Positions 10,732-22,041 are shown, counted from the first letter of the stretch. The stretch is DNA of 64,000 nt from Acidimicrobiaceae bacterium (GCA_009843735.1 VYCW01000012.1:1-64000); one strand, 5' to 3'. Numbers and translations: made by a program. The notes: generated from the sequence alone by a model not told the origin.

Positions 10732-12135
10732 ATGATCACCATCCCGGAGGCTGCGAGGGCGCTGCGCTCGGGCCGCACCACCAGCCGGGCGCTGACCGAG
10801 GCCAGCCTGGCCACCGCTGAAGCGCTGAATCCCGAGCTGTCCGCCTTCGTGGTCATCGACGCCGTCGGCGCCCTCGAAGCGGCCGACGCCGCCGACGAGG
10901 CCATCGCGGCGGGACGGGACCTCGGCCCCCTCATGGGTGTCCCGGTGGGGGTCAAGGACATTGTCGATATGGCCGGGCTGCCCACCCGCTGCGGCTCGCC
11001 CGCGTTCGACGCCACCCCGGCGGGATCGGACGCCACCTCGGTGCGGCGCCTGCGGGCCGGCGGCGCGGTCATCGTTGGCAAGACCGCCACCCACGAACTG
11101 GCCTGCGGGGTCTACACCCCCCCGGTGTCCAACCCGTGGGACCCGAGCCGGGTCCCCGGAGGCTCCAGCGGCGGCTCGGGGGCGGCGGTGGCCGCCGGGA
11201 TCGTGCCCATGGGCATCGGCAGTGACACCGGAGGCTCCATCCGCATCCCGGCGTCGCTGTGCGGCACGGTCGGTCTCAAGGCCACCTACGGGCGGGTGTC
11301 GAGAGCCGGCGTGGCCGCGCTGTCGTGGTCGCTCGACCATCTGGGTCCGCTGACTGCCACCGTGGAGGGCAGCGCAGCCGCGCTCGAAGTCCTCGCCGGA
11401 CCCGACCCGCTGGACCCGTCGGCGTCGTCGCGGCCGGTGCCGCAGTACACCCGCGGCCTGGACCGGGGCGTCGACGGGCTCAGGATCGGGGTGCTGCACG
11501 GCCCGCCCGTCGAACCCGTGCAGACCGACGTCGCCGAGACGCTCGCCGCCGCCGCCGACCTGCTCGGCCGCCAGGGGGCGGCCATGGTCGGCGTCGAGGT
11601 GCCCGAACTGGAGCACGTCCTGGCCGCCGAGTTCGGGATCGTCTGCCCCGAGGCCGCCGCCTACCACCGCGACCTGGTGCGCAGCCGCCCCGACCGGATC
11701 GCCCCCTTCATCCGCTCGCTGCTGGTGGCCGGGCTGGTGATGGGGCCCGAGCACTACTTCAAGGCGCTCCAGGCCCGGCGGGCCATCGCCGATGCCCTGC
11801 GACGGACCTTCGCGGGCAACCGGCTCGACGCGCTGCTCACCCCGACCCTGCCCGGCACCGCGGTGCCCAAGGACTCCGACGACCTGGACTACGGCGCCTC
11901 GACCGAGCCGGCCGGGGCGGCCTACGTGCGCACCACCGCCCCGTTCAACCTCTCGGGCCTGCCCGCGCTGTCGGTGCCGGCCGGCTTCGACCGCGACGGG
12001 CTGCCCATCGGCCTCCAGATCGCGGCGGCGCCGTTCGACGAGGAGACCGCTCTGCGGGTCGGAGCCTGCTTCGAGTCCGTGGCGGGCGTGTCAGGCCGAC
12101 GTCCGCGCGTGAGCGCGGCCGGCGCAGTCAGCTGA
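10732..12135 (+). CDS. Amidase signature family enzyme (GatA/AtzE-like)
   Basis: GVPVGVKDIVDMAGLPTRCGSPAF, GGSSGGSGAAVAAGIVPMGIGSDTGGSIRIPAS: Ser-cisSer-Lys triad intact. Confidence 0.93.
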   Translation: MITIPEAARALRSGRTTSRALTEASLATAEALNPELSAFVVIDAVGALEAADAADEAIAAGRDLGPLMGVPVGVKDIVDMAGLPTRCGSPAFDATPAGSDATSVRRLRAGGAVIVGKTATHELACGVYTPPVSNPWDPSRVPGGSSGGSGAAVAAGIVPMGIGSDTGGSIRIPASLCGTVGLKATYGRVSRAGVAALSWSLDHLGPLTATVEGSAAALEVLAGPDPLDPSASSRPVPQYTRGLDRGVDGLRIGVLHGPPVEPVQTDVAETLAAAADLLGRQGAAMVGVEVPELEHVLAAEFGIVCPEAAAYHRDLVRSRPDRIAPFIRSLLVAGLVMGPEHYFKALQARRAIADALRRTFAGNRLDALLTPTLPGTAVPKDSDDLDYGASTEPAGAAYVRTTAPFNLSGLPALSVPAGFDRDGLPIGLQIAAAPFDEETALRVGACFESVAGVSGRRPRVSAAGAVS

Positions 12136-12157
12136 GCCCCAACGGAAGGACCGCGCC

Positions 12158-12988
12158 ATGCCCTTCACCGACCTGCCCGCCGGGATCGAGGTGTACTACG
12201 AGGTCGTGGGGGCCGGCGACCCGCTGCTGCTCATCATGGGCACCGGCGCCGACCACACCACCTGGGCCGCGCAGGTGGAGGCCTACCGGGACCACTACAC
12301 CGTCATCACCTACGACGCCCGGGGCACCGGCCAGTCCACCCACCCGCCCGACGCCGCCGACTACTCGATGAGGATCCTGGCCGACGACGCCGCCGCGCTG
12401 CTCGAGGTCCTAGGAGTGGAGCGGGCCCACGTGTCGGGCCTGTCCCTCGGCTCGGCCACCGCCCAGGAACTGGCCGTGAATCACCCCGGCAAGGTGGCCA
12501 CCCTGCAACTGCACTGCACCTGGGGCCGCTCCGACGAGTGGTTCATCCGCATGATCGACACCAACGAGACCTACATCCTCCACGACGACCCGGCCGGCTA
12601 CATCCGCACCGCGCTGCTGTGGGTGGCCAGCCCCACGTTCATCAACGACCAGCCCGACGATGTGGAGGCCTTCGAGCGGGGCTTCATCCTCGAGAACCCC
12701 CACCCGCCGTCGAAGGAGGGGCTGCTGGGCCACTTCCATGCCGACAAGACCCACGACGCGCTCGACCGCCTGGGCTCCATCCGAGTGCCCACCCTGATCA
12801 CCTCCGGCGAGGTCGACTGGCAGGTGCCGACCCGCTACGGGCTGGAGGTCCAGGAGGCCATACCGGGCTCCACCATGCACGTCTTTCGGGGCCCCCACTC
12901 CAGCCACATCGCCTTCCACGAGATGGTCGACGAATGGAACGCGTTCACGCTGGGCTGGCTCGACCGCCAGTCCCGCATCGCGGGCTGA
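12158..12988 (+). CDS. Alpha/beta-fold hydrolase (loosely RutD-like)
   Basis: LLLIMGTGADHTTWAAQ, TYDARGTGQST, DYSMRILADDAAALLEVLGVERAHVSGLSLGSATAQELAVNHP. Confidence 0.88.
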   Translation: MPFTDLPAGIEVYYEVVGAGDPLLLIMGTGADHTTWAAQVEAYRDHYTVITYDARGTGQSTHPPDAADYSMRILADDAAALLEVLGVERAHVSGLSLGSATAQELAVNHPGKVATLQLHCTWGRSDEWFIRMIDTNETYILHDDPAGYIRTALLWVASPTFINDQPDDVEAFERGFILENPHPPSKEGLLGHFHADKTHDALDRLGSIRVPTLITSGEVDWQVPTRYGLEVQEAIPGSTMHVFRGPHSSHIAFHEMVDEWNAFTLGWLDRQSRIAG

Positions 12989-12996
12989 TCCGTACC

Positions 12997-13812
12997 ATGA
13001 CGTCCAGGCGCCGCCGGCTCGACAGCGAGCTGGTGCGGCGGGGCATGGCCGCCAGCCGCGGCGAGGCCGTGCGGCTCATCGAACAGCGCCGGGTCACCGT
13101 GGGCGGCGCGCCGGCCCACAAGCCGGCCCGGCTGGTGCATGCGGGCGACGCGGTGGAGGTGTCCGGCGACCCGCCCCGCTACGTGTCGAGGGGCGGGCAG
13201 AAGCTCGAGGCCGCGCTGTCCGGCTTCGGCATCGATCCTTCTGGGTGCCGGGCCATCGACATAGGCGCGTCCACCGGCGGGTTCACGGACTGCCTGCTCC
13301 AGCACGGCGCCACCGCGGTGGCCGCGGTCGACGTCGGCCGCAACCAGCTCCACGAGCGGCTGCGGGCCGACCCGAGGGTGGTGTCGCTGGAGCGCACCGA
13401 CGTGCGGGGCCTGGAGGCCGCAGCCGTGGGAGGCCCGGCGGAGCTGGTGGTGGCCGACGTGTCGTTCATCTCGTTGAGGCTCATCGCGGCCGACCTGTGC
13501 CGCCTGGCCACCGCCGACATCATCGCTCTGGTCAAGCCCCAGTTCGAGGCGGGCAAGGCCGACGCCGACCGCGGCAAGGGCGTGATCCGCGACCCCGAGG
13601 TGTGGAGGCGGGCAATCGTCGACGTCTGCCGCGCCGTTGTGGACGCCGGAGCGGCCATCATGGGGGTCATGGTCTCGCCTCTCACCGGCGCCGAGGGAAA
13701 CGTGGAGTTCCTGCTGCACGCCCGCGTGGGTCCCGGCGCGGGCGCCCACGCCGACATCGGTGAGGCTGCTGACGCCGCCGTGGCCCAGGCGAGCGAGGGC
13801 CGGAGGGACTGA
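12997..13812 (+). CDS. tlyA: TlyA family RNA methyltransferase
   Basis: N-terminal S4 domain (RLDSELVRRGMAASRGEAVRLIEQRRVTVGG), VSRGGQKLEAAL, AIDIGASTGGFTDCLLQ, VKPQFEAG. Confidence 0.95.
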   Translation: MTSRRRRLDSELVRRGMAASRGEAVRLIEQRRVTVGGAPAHKPARLVHAGDAVEVSGDPPRYVSRGGQKLEAALSGFGIDPSGCRAIDIGASTGGFTDCLLQHGATAVAAVDVGRNQLHERLRADPRVVSLERTDVRGLEAAAVGGPAELVVADVSFISLRLIAADLCRLATADIIALVKPQFEAGKADADRGKGVIRDPEVWRRAIVDVCRAVVDAGAAIMGVMVSPLTGAEGNVEFLLHARVGPGAGAHADIGEAADAAVAQASEGRRD

Positions 13813-14669
13813 TGGCGGTCATCGGGCTAATCGTCCACCAGGGCCGCCCCGAGGCGGCCGCCACCGCCCGGGACCTGTCGACGTGGCTGGTCGGGGAGGG
13901 CCACCAGGTCCGCATGCCGCCGGAGGAGGCCGCGGCCGTGTCGCGCCCCGACCTGGAGTGCGGCTCCGGCCGCTTCGCGCCGGGTCTGGACGCCGTCGTG
14001 ACCCTGGGGGGCGACGGATCGATCCTGCGGGCGGTCGAGCTGGTCGGCGAGTCGGGAGTGCCCATCCTCGGCGTCAACTTCGGTCGCATGGCTTACCTCA
14101 CCGAGGTCGCCCCGGAGGACGCCCGCTCGGCCATCGACCAAGTGCTGGCCGGCGACCACGGCGTCGAGGAGCGGATGCTGCTCACCGTCGAGTTCGGCGA
14201 GAACGCCTCCGGCGGTCGCCAGCGCCACGTCGCTTTGAACGAGGCGGTGGTGGAGCGGCCCGCGGCCTCCTACGCGCTCCGGCTGGGGGTGGCGCTCAAC
14301 GGCGAGCAGTTCACCACCTACGCGGCCGACGGCCTGATCGTGTCCACCCCGACCGGTTCGACCGCTTACTCCCTGTCGGCGGGAGGGCCGGTGATCGACC
14401 CCACCCACCGGGCCCTGCTGCTGACCCCCGTCTCGCCGCACATGCTGTTCGACCGGTCCATGGTGGTGGCGGCCGACACCGAGCTGCGGCTGGAGGTCCT
14501 CACCGACCGGGGCGCGGTGCTGTCGGTGGATGGCCGCCGGCTGGCCGAGCTCGACCAGCATGACGCGGTGGTGTGCTCGGCGTCGCCCCATCCGGCCCGG
14601 CTGGTCACCTTCGAGAGCCGCCGGTTCCACCAGGTGCTCAAGGCTAAGTTCGGGGTCAATGACCGCTGA
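13812..14669 (+). CDS. nadK: NAD kinase
   Basis: VTLGGDGSILRAVEL, GVNFGRMAYLTE, LNEAVVER, TPTGSTAYSLSAGGPVIDP. Confidence 0.95.
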   Translation: MAVIGLIVHQGRPEAAATARDLSTWLVGEGHQVRMPPEEAAAVSRPDLECGSGRFAPGLDAVVTLGGDGSILRAVELVGESGVPILGVNFGRMAYLTEVAPEDARSAIDQVLAGDHGVEERMLLTVEFGENASGGRQRHVALNEAVVERPAASYALRLGVALNGEQFTTYAADGLIVSTPTGSTAYSLSAGGPVIDPTHRALLLTPVSPHMLFDRSMVVAADTELRLEVLTDRGAVLSVDGRRLAELDQHDAVVCSASPHPARLVTFESRRFHQVLKAKFGVNDR

Positions 14670-14701
14670 AGCCTGCCTGGCCGTCAGGTGCTGAACATCA
14701 A

Positions 14702-16300
14702 GTGCTGACCGAGCTCGCGGTCCGCAACCTCGGCGTGATCGGCGAGCTGTCGCTCGTACTGGACACGGGCATGACCGCGGTCACCGGCGAGACCGGCGCA
14801 GGCAAGACGCTGGTGGTGGAGGCCATCGACCTGCTCACCGGGGGCCGGGCCGACGCCGCCCTGGTCCGGCCGGGCGCATCCGAGGCCGAGATCGAGGGGC
14901 GGTTCGTCGCGGGCCGCGACGAGGTGGTCGTGCGCCGGGTGGTCCCTGCCGACGGGCGGTCCCGGGCCTACATCGACGGGCATCTGGCCACCGTGGGCGC
15001 CCTGGCCGAGCTGGGCGGCGGGCTCATAGACCTGCACGGCCAGCACACCCATCAGTCCCTGCTGCGGGCTCCGGTCCAGCGGGCCGCCCTGGACCGCTTC
15101 GGCGCCATCGACACCGCCCGGCTGGAAGGGCTGATCGACGACCGGCGGGCCCTCGATGGCGAGCTGGCCGCGGTGGGCGGCGACGCCCGGGCCCGCCTGC
15201 GTGAGATCGACTTGCTGCGCCACCAGGTCTCCGAGATCGACGCCGCGGCCATCGCCGACCCCGACGAGGACGGGCGGCTCGACCGGGCCGAGTCGGTCCT
15301 GGCCGACGCGGCCGCCCACCGCGAGGCTGCGGCCGCCGCGGTCGGACTGCTCGACGCCGACAGCACCGTGTCCGAGGGCCTCGGGCAGGCCGAGGCGGCG
15401 CTGGCAGGCCGGGAGCCCTTCACCGGCCTCACCGCCCGGATCGCGGCCGCGTCGGCCGAGGTCGCCGACATCGCGGCCGAGGCCAGGGCCCTCGCGGAGG
15501 CCATCGACGACGACCCGGCCGCCCTGCAAGCACTGCGGGACCGCCGCCAGCTGCTGTCCGGGCTGCGGCGCAAGTACGGCTTCACGCTGGGCGAGGTGCT
15601 CCAGTTCCGCTCGGAGGCCGCGGCCCGCCTCGCCGAGCTCGAGGGCCACGAGGACCGGGCCGCGTCCCTGGACAGGCGCCTCGCCGAAATGTCGGAGCTG
15701 CTGGCGGCCGCGCAGGCCCGGGTGCGGGCCCGGCGGGCCGAGGCCGCTCCCCGGCTGGCCGCCGCGGTCGAGGCCCATCTGGCTGAGTTGGCCATGGCCG
15801 GCGCCCGCCTAGCCGTCGCGGTGGACGGCGACGCCGGCGAGCAGGTCACGTTCGAGCTGGCCGCCAACCCCGGCCACGAGCCGCTGCCGCTCAGCCGGGT
15901 GGCCAGCGGCGGCGAGCTGGCCCGGGCCATGCTGGCGCTGAGGCTCGTGCTGACCGCTGGGCCCCCGACGCTGGTGTTCGACGAGGTCGATGCGGGCATC
16001 GGCGGGACCGCGGCCCAGGCTGTCGGCCGCAGCCTGGCCCGGCTTGGCTCCGACCACCAGGTGATCGTGGTGACCCACCTGCCCCAGGTGGCCGCCCACG
16101 CCGACAGCCACGTCGTGGTCGAGAAGTCCGTCGAGAAACACCAGGTCGGAGGGTCTGCGGCGGTGACGCTGCGAGCGCTGAGCGGGGAGGACCGCCTGGT
16201 CGAGTTGTCGAGGATGCTCTCGGGATCGCCCCAGTCGGCCTCAGCCCGCCGCCACGCCGAGGAGCTGCTGGCCTCATCCCGCCCGCGGCGCGGCAGTTGA
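14702..16300 (+). CDS. recN: DNA repair protein RecN
   Basis: LTELAVRNLGVI, TGETGAGKTLVVEAIDLLTGGRAD, LSRVASGGELARAMLALRLVL, LVFDEVDAGIGGTAAQAVG. Confidence 0.95.
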   Translation: MLTELAVRNLGVIGELSLVLDTGMTAVTGETGAGKTLVVEAIDLLTGGRADAALVRPGASEAEIEGRFVAGRDEVVVRRVVPADGRSRAYIDGHLATVGALAELGGGLIDLHGQHTHQSLLRAPVQRAALDRFGAIDTARLEGLIDDRRALDGELAAVGGDARARLREIDLLRHQVSEIDAAAIADPDEDGRLDRAESVLADAAAHREAAAAAVGLLDADSTVSEGLGQAEAALAGREPFTGLTARIAAASAEVADIAAEARALAEAIDDDPAALQALRDRRQLLSGLRRKYGFTLGEVLQFRSEAAARLAELEGHEDRAASLDRRLAEMSELLAAAQARVRARRAEAAPRLAAAVEAHLAELAMAGARLAVAVDGDAGEQVTFELAANPGHEPLPLSRVASGGELARAMLALRLVLTAGPPTLVFDEVDAGIGGTAAQAVGRSLARLGSDHQVIVVTHLPQVAAHADSHVVVEKSVEKHQVGGSAAVTLRALSGEDRLVELSRMLSGSPQSASARRHAEELLASSRPRRGS

Positions 16301-16358
16301 GGAATCCTCGACGGGTGTCCGCCGGGTGCGGTCCCGATCGCGGTAGGGTGAGATCCCG

Positions 16359-18017
16359 ATGACAAAGCACGTCTTCGTCACCGGTGGTGTGGTCAGCGGA
16401 CTGGGCAAGGGGCTGACCGGGGCCTCGCTGGGGCGCCTACTCAAGGCGCGGGGCCTGCGAGTGACGATGCTCAAGCTCGACCCGTACCTCAACGTCGATC
16501 CGGGCACCATGAACCCGTTCGAGCACGGAGAGGTGTTCGTCACCGACGACGGCGGCGAGACCGACCTCGACCTAGGCCACTACGAGCGCTTCATCGATGA
16601 GAGCCTCACCTGCGAGTCCAACGGCACCACCGGGTCGATCTACTCGGAGGTCATCGCGTCGGAGCGCCGCGGCGACTACCTCGGTCGCACGGTGCAGGTC
16701 ATCCCGCACGTGACCGACGAGATCAAGCGGCGCATCGCCCGGCTCGCCAGCGATGACGTCGATGTCGTGATCACCGAGCTGGGCGGCACGGTCGGCGACA
16801 TCGAGATCCTCCCGTTCCTCGAGGCCATCCGGCAGTTCCGCCTCGACGTGGGCCGCGAGAACGTCTGTTTCGTGCACGTCACCCTGGTTCCCTTCATCGG
16901 GCCCACCGGCGAGCAGAAGACCAAGCCCACCCAGCACTCGGTGACCGAGCTCCGCTCGCGGGGCGTGCAGCCCGACGCCATCGTGTGCCGGTGCGAGACT
17001 CCCCTCACCAAGGAGCTAGAGCGCAAGATCTCCAACCTCTGCGACGTGTCCCCCGAGGCGGTGATCACCTGCGCCGACGCGGGCAGCCTGTACGAGATCC
17101 CGCTGATCCTGCACGGCGAGGGACTCGACAACGTGGTGTGCCGGCAGCTGGGCCTTGACCCCCACGACGTGGACTTGGCCGAGTGGGAGGCTCTGGTGGA
17201 GCGGATCCGGCTGGCCTCCGCGCCGGTGCGGATCGGCATGATCGGCAAGTACGTGAGTCTCCCGGACGCGTACCTGTCGGTCATCGAGGCTCTCAACCAC
17301 GCCGCGATCCACCACGGCGCCGACGTCGAGATCGAGTGGGTGCAGGCCGAGGAGGTAGAGGGGCTGCTCGTCGCCGGGCGCCTGCGCGACCTCGACGGGA
17401 TCGTCATCCCGGGAGGCTTCGGCGAGCGGGGCATCGAGGGCAAGATCGCGGCTGCGGGCTATGCCCGCGAGAACCTGATCCCCTGCCTCGGCCTATGCCT
17501 GGGCATGCAGGTGATGACCATCGAGTACGCCCGCAATGCTCTCGGGCTGGCCGACGCCAACTCCACCGAGTTCGATGCCTTGACCCCTCATCCGGTCATC
17601 GACCTGATGGACAGCCAGCGTGGCGTCACCGACTACGGCGGCACCATGCGCCTCGGCGCGTACGTGGCCCAGCTGCTGCCCGGCTCGCAGGTCGCGGAGG
17701 CCTACGGCGAGGAGGTGGTGTCTGAGCGGCACCGCCACCGTTACGAGTTCAATCCCCGCTACCGGACCCGCTTCGAGGCCTCCGACATGGTGCTCTGCGG
17801 CGAGTCGCCCGACGGGAGGCTGGTCGAGTTCGTCGAGCTCGAGGGCCATCCCTACTGGGTCGGCACCCAGGCCCACCCGGAGTTCAAGAGCCGCCCCAAC
17901 CGGCCGGCGCCGCTGTTCAGCGGGCTGGTGGCCGCTGCCATGGTGAGGGCTGCGGGCCGCAATCCGCGGCTGCCGGACATGACCGATTACACCATTGAGC
18001 CGTCGGCTCCGGCGTGA
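16359..18017 (+). CDS. pyrG: CTP synthase
   Basis: [63 protein letters not shown] glutaminase Cys. Confidence 0.98.
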   Translation: MTKHVFVTGGVVSGLGKGLTGASLGRLLKARGLRVTMLKLDPYLNVDPGTMNPFEHGEVFVTDDGGETDLDLGHYERFIDESLTCESNGTTGSIYSEVIASERRGDYLGRTVQVIPHVTDEIKRRIARLASDDVDVVITELGGTVGDIEILPFLEAIRQFRLDVGRENVCFVHVTLVPFIGPTGEQKTKPTQHSVTELRSRGVQPDAIVCRCETPLTKELERKISNLCDVSPEAVITCADAGSLYEIPLILHGEGLDNVVCRQLGLDPHDVDLAEWEALVERIRLASAPVRIGMIGKYVSLPDAYLSVIEALNHAAIHHGADVEIEWVQAEEVEGLLVAGRLRDLDGIVIPGGFGERGIEGKIAAAGYARENLIPCLGLCLGMQVMTIEYARNALGLADANSTEFDALTPHPVIDLMDSQRGVTDYGGTMRLGAYVAQLLPGSQVAEAYGEEVVSERHRHRYEFNPRYRTRFEASDMVLCGESPDGRLVEFVELEGHPYWVGTQAHPEFKSRPNRPAPLFSGLVAAAMVRAAGRNPRLPDMTDYTIEPSAPA

Positions 18018-18610
18018 CGCCCGTGTCCGCGTCGCCGGGCGCCGCCGAGGACCGATCCGGCACCGCGTCTTCGGGCGGCGGCTTCCGAAAGCTGTCGGAG
18101 CGGGAGATACATGCCGGCCGGGTGCGCCTGACCGAGAGCGTCTTCGCCACTCCCGACGGCGGGCGGATGACGCGAGATGTGGTGCATCTCCGCGGTGCCG
18201 TGGCGGTGGTGGCCGTCGACGGTGACGACGTCGTGCTGCTGCGGCAGTACCGCACACCGGTGGAGGGTGAGCTGCTGGAGATCCCGGCCGGGACCCGCGA
18301 CGTCGGCGGTGAGGATCCCGCCGGCACGGCCCGCCGGGAGCTGGCCGAGGAGGCCGGGCTGGCCTGCGAGTCACTGGAGCAGTTGGGGACGTTCTTCAAC
18401 TCGCCGGGCTTCTGCGACGAGCTCACCCACGTCTTCCTGGCCACGGGGCTGTCCGAGGTGCCCCGCGAGCCCGACGGGGCCGAGGAGGAGTGGATGACGA
18501 TCGATCGGGTCGGCTTGGACGAGGCCATCGAGATGATCGGTCGGGGCCAGATCCGCGACGCAAAAACCATCATCGGCCTGCTCCTGGCGCAACGCCGGTT
18601 GGCGGGGTGA
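18014..18610 (+). CDS. NUDIX hydrolase (ADP-ribose pyrophosphatase-like)
   Basis: [31 protein letters not shown] Nudix box. Confidence 0.92.
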   Translation: MTPVSASPGAAEDRSGTASSGGGFRKLSEREIHAGRVRLTESVFATPDGGRMTRDVVHLRGAVAVVAVDGDDVVLLRQYRTPVEGELLEIPAGTRDVGGEDPAGTARRELAEEAGLACESLEQLGTFFNSPGFCDELTHVFLATGLSEVPREPDGAEEEWMTIDRVGLDEAIEMIGRGQIRDAKTIIGLLLAQRRLAG

Positions 18611-19569
18611 GTCCGGTGGCCTCGTCGGCAGCCCCGCCGGTGGAGGCCGAGGCCGGCCTGGATGCGAGGGCCGAGGAGTTCCTGGCCTGGCTCGCGGTGG
18701 AGCGGGGCCGGTCCCCCCGGACCATCGACGCCTACCGCCGTGACCTTCTTCGCTACGGCCAGCACCTCGCGTCCGGCGGGCGCAGCCTCGACGACGCCGG
18801 CCCGACCGACGTGGTCGCCTTCATCCGCTCTCTGCAGAGCAACGGCCTGGCCGCGGCCTCCGTCACCCGGATGCTCGTTTCGGTGCGGGGGCTCCACCGT
18901 TTCATGGCCGCTGAGGGCCACCGGGCCGATGACCCGACGGCCGACGTGGAGATCCCGAGCCTTCCCCGGGGCCTTCCCAAGGCCCTGTCGGTCGCGCAGG
19001 TCGGCTCGCTGATGGACGTGGTCGTCGGCGATGATCCGGTGGCCCGCCGGGACCGGGCTCTGCTGGAGGTGCTCTACGGCACCGGCTGCCGCATCTCGGA
19101 GGCCGGTTCGCTGTCGCTGGCCGACGTGGACCTCCACGACGGTCTGGTGCGGGTCACCGGCAAGGGGGCGAGGGAGCGGATCGTCCCCCTCGGCCGGTGC
19201 GCGGCCACCGCGCTGGAGCGCTGGCTGACGCCGGAGGGCCGCGGCGCAATGGAACCGGAGCTGTGGGCCCGCCGCGGCGACGCCGAGGCGGTGTTCCTCA
19301 ACCAGCGGGGCGGGCGTCTCAGCCGCCAGGGCCTGTGGCTAGTGGTGCGCCGCCACGGCGACGCGGCCGGCATCGGATCGCTGCTGACGCCGCACGTGCT
19401 GCGCCACTCCTGCGCCACCCACATGCTCGACGGCGGGGCCGATATCCGCTTCGTGCAGGAGATGCTGGGCCACGCCTCCATCTCCACCACCCAGATCTAC
19501 ACCCGGGTGTCGACGGAGCGCCTGCGGGCCGTCTACCGCGCCGCCCACCCCCGCGCCGTGGCGACCTGA
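18607..19569 (+). CDS. xerD: Tyrosine recombinase XerD/XerC family
   Basis: GTG start overlapping nudix stop; [54 protein letters not shown]. Confidence 0.93.
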   Translation: MSPVASSAAPPVEAEAGLDARAEEFLAWLAVERGRSPRTIDAYRRDLLRYGQHLASGGRSLDDAGPTDVVAFIRSLQSNGLAAASVTRMLVSVRGLHRFMAAEGHRADDPTADVEIPSLPRGLPKALSVAQVGSLMDVVVGDDPVARRDRALLEVLYGTGCRISEAGSLSLADVDLHDGLVRVTGKGARERIVPLGRCAATALERWLTPEGRGAMEPELWARRGDAEAVFLNQRGGRLSRQGLWLVVRRHGDAAGIGSLLTPHVLRHSCATHMLDGGADIRFVQEMLGHASISTTQIYTRVSTERLRAVYRAAHPRAVAT

Positions 19570-19577
19570 GGGCTGGA

Positions 19578-20561
19578 CTAGGGGGCCAGCAGGCCGATGT
19601 TGGTGCGGGCCCGCTCCAGGGTGACCGCGGCGATGGCCCGGGCCTTGTCGGCGCCGATCTTCAGCAGCCGGGACGTCTCCGCCGGGTCGGCTTCCAGCTC
19701 GGCGAAGCGGGTCTGGATGGGGCGCAGCAGCTCGACCACCGCGTCGGCCGTGTCCGACTTGAGGGGCCCGTACATCGAGTAGCCCGCGGCGGCCTCCTCC
19801 GGCGTCCGGCCGGTGGCCGCGCCCAGGATCGACAGAAGGTTCGACACCCCGGGCTTGGCCTTGATGTCGTAGCGGACCTCTGACTCGCTGTCGGTGACCG
19901 CGGCCTTGATCTTGCGGACGATGTCGGCCGGATCGTCCAGCAGGTCTACCGTTCCCCGGGGCGAGTCCAGCGACTTCGACATCTTGTTGGTGGGGTGCTG
20001 GAGGTCCATCACCCGGGCCCCGGCCGCTGGCACTACCGCCTCCGGCGGCTTGAACGTCGGCCCGTAACGGGAGTTGAACCGGTCGGCGATGTCGCGGGTG
20101 AGCTCGATGTGCTGGCGCTGGTCGTCGCCCACCGGCACCTCGTCGGCGTCGTAGAGCAGGATGTCGGCCGCCTGGAGCGCGGGATAGGTGAACAGCCCGG
20201 CCGAGATGAACTCCTGCTGATTCGACTTGTCCTTGAACTGGGTCATCCGGCTGAGCTCGCCGAACGACACCGTGCACTCCAGCAGCCAGGCGCACTCGGT
20301 GTGCTCCCGCACGTGGCTCTGGACGAAGATCGTGCAGACCTCGGGGTCGAGGCCGCCGGCCATGAGCATCTGCGACATGCGCAGGGTCGCCTTACCGAGC
20401 TCGCCGGGCTCCTGGGGCACCGTGACTGCGTGAAGGTCCACCACGGGGTGGAAGGCGTCGGCGGTGTGCTGGATCCGGGCCCAGTTGCGGATCGCCCCCA
20501 GGTAGTTGCCGAGGTGCAGGTCACCGCTGGGCTGGATGCCGGAGAGGACCCGGGTGGTCAT
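19578..20561 (-). CDS. trpS: Tryptophan--tRNA ligase
   Basis: [18 protein letters not shown] (HIGH-like), [17 protein letters not shown] (KMSKS). Confidence 0.97.
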   Translation of the reverse strand: MTTRVLSGIQPSGDLHLGNYLGAIRNWARIQHTADAFHPVVDLHAVTVPQEPGELGKATLRMSQMLMAGGLDPEVCTIFVQSHVREHTECAWLLECTVSFGELSRMTQFKDKSNQQEFISAGLFTYPALQAADILLYDADEVPVGDDQRQHIELTRDIADRFNSRYGPTFKPPEAVVPAAGARVMDLQHPTNKMSKSLDSPRGTVDLLDDPADIVRKIKAAVTDSESEVRYDIKAKPGVSNLLSILGAATGRTPEEAAAGYSMYGPLKSDTADAVVELLRPIQTRFAELEADPAETSRLLKIGADKARAIAAVTLERARTNIGLLAP

Positions 20562-20594
20562 GGAGCGCCAGCGTACGGCACTAATCTCGTCCTG

Positions 20595-21383
20595 ATGGCC
20601 TACGAGGTGTCCACTGCCGCGTACAGCGGGCCCTTCGACCTGCTCCTGCAGCTAATCCTGCGCGAGCAGGTGGAGATATACGACATCCCGATCGCCCGCA
20701 TCACCGACGCCTTCTTGGCCGAGATCGACCGGATGCCGGAGTGCGACCTGGACGTGGCCACCGAGTTCCTGCTGATTGCGGCCACTCTCGTGGACATGAA
20801 GGTCAAGCGGATGCTGCCCACCGACACCGTCGTCGAACTCGACGACGAGCTGGACGGGATCTCGGAGCGGGACCTGCTCCTGGCCCGGCTGTCGGAGTGC
20901 GCCATGTTCCGCCACGCGTCGGAGAGGCTGCGCCACATGCTGGAGGTCGCGGCCCTCAGCCGGCCCCGCCGGGTGGGCGCCACCGAGGAACGCTGGCTGC
21001 TGCTGGTCCCCTCCATCCTGGATGCGGTCTCGCCCACCGAGATACGGGCCGCCTGCCTGCGGGCCGCGGCGCCCACGCCCACCCCGCGGGTCGACATCGC
21101 CCACATCACGCCGATCTCGGTGACGGTAGGCGATGCCGTCGCAGAGCTGGTCGAGGAACTGGCCCGGACCCAGCGGATCACCTTCCGCCGCCTCACCTCC
21201 GACATCGATGACCGCATCGGGCTGGTGGTGCGATTCCTCGCGCTCCTGGAGCTGGTCAAGCAGGGGCTGGCCGATGTCGAGCAGGCCACCACGTTCGGCG
21301 ACATCGTCGTGGTGTGGACCGGGGGCGACGACACCGAGGTCCGGCAGGCCGCCATCGCGGGCGCCGACGTCTACGAGGGCTGA
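20595..21383 (+). CDS. scpA: Segregation and condensation protein A
   Basis: GPFDLLLQLILREQVEIYDIPIARITDAFLAEI, ATEFLLIAATLVDMKVKRMLP; C-terminal RFLALLELVKQG. Confidence 0.93.
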   Translation: MAYEVSTAAYSGPFDLLLQLILREQVEIYDIPIARITDAFLAEIDRMPECDLDVATEFLLIAATLVDMKVKRMLPTDTVVELDDELDGISERDLLLARLSECAMFRHASERLRHMLEVAALSRPRRVGATEERWLLLVPSILDAVSPTEIRAACLRAAAPTPTPRVDIAHITPISVTVGDAVAELVEELARTQRITFRRLTSDIDDRIGLVVRFLALLELVKQGLADVEQATTFGDIVVVWTGGDDTEVRQAAIAGADVYEG

Positions 21384-21398
21384 GGGATCGAGTATCCG

Positions 21399-22037
21399 AT
21401 GAGCGGACCCGCCGGCGTCGACACCACCGGTGACCACGGGATTGGGGCAGCCCTCGAAGCGGTGCTGCTGCTGGCGGAGGAGCCGGTGCCGGCGTCCGTG
21501 CTGGCCGGCGTGCTGGACACCTCGACCGAGCGGGTGCGGGCCGCCTGCGAGGAACTGGCCGAACAGTACGAGACCCAGGGCCGGGGCTTCGTGCTGGCCA
21601 GGGTGGCCGGCGGCTACCGCTTCCAGACCGCTCCCGCCCAGGACACCTACGTGGAGCGGTTCGTGCGCGAGGGCCACAGTGCCCGGCTCTCGGCCGCCGC
21701 GCTCGAGACGCTGGCCGTCGTCGCCTACAAGCAGCCAGTGTCGCGCCACCAGGTCGCCGAGATCAGGGGAGTGAACGTGGACGGCGTCATGAGGACCCTC
21801 AGGCGCCGCGGCTACATCGACGAGATTGCCCGGGCCCCCGGCCCCGGTCAGGCGGTTCTCTATGGGACGACGCCCCAGTTCCTCGAGCACCTGGGACTGG
21901 ACTCCCTCCAGGACCTGCCGCCGCTGAGCGACTTCGTGCCGGACCCCGCAGAGGTGGAGGCCATGGAGAGCCGCCTCCGGCTGGTGCCCGATCCCAGCGG
22001 ACCGGATCCCGACGGGCCCGGCGACGACCACCAGTGA
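21399..22037 (+). CDS. scpB: Segregation and condensation protein B
   Basis: EAVLLLAEEPVPASVLA, RLSAAALETLAVVAYKQPVSRHQVAEIRGVNVDGVMRTL. Confidence 0.95.
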   Translation: MSGPAGVDTTGDHGIGAALEAVLLLAEEPVPASVLAGVLDTSTERVRAACEELAEQYETQGRGFVLARVAGGYRFQTAPAQDTYVERFVREGHSARLSAAALETLAVVAYKQPVSRHQVAEIRGVNVDGVMRTLRRRGYIDEIARAPGPGQAVLYGTTPQFLEHLGLDSLQDLPPLSDFVPDPAEVEAMESRLRLVPDPSGPDPDGPGDDHQ

Positions 22038-22041
22038 ATCC

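Noticed and set aside
18607-19569. Tyrosine recombinase as a sign of a mobile element
   Set aside because: Sits in a conserved nudix-xerD-scpAB context and looks like the chromosomal XerD; no att sites, phage or cargo genes seen.
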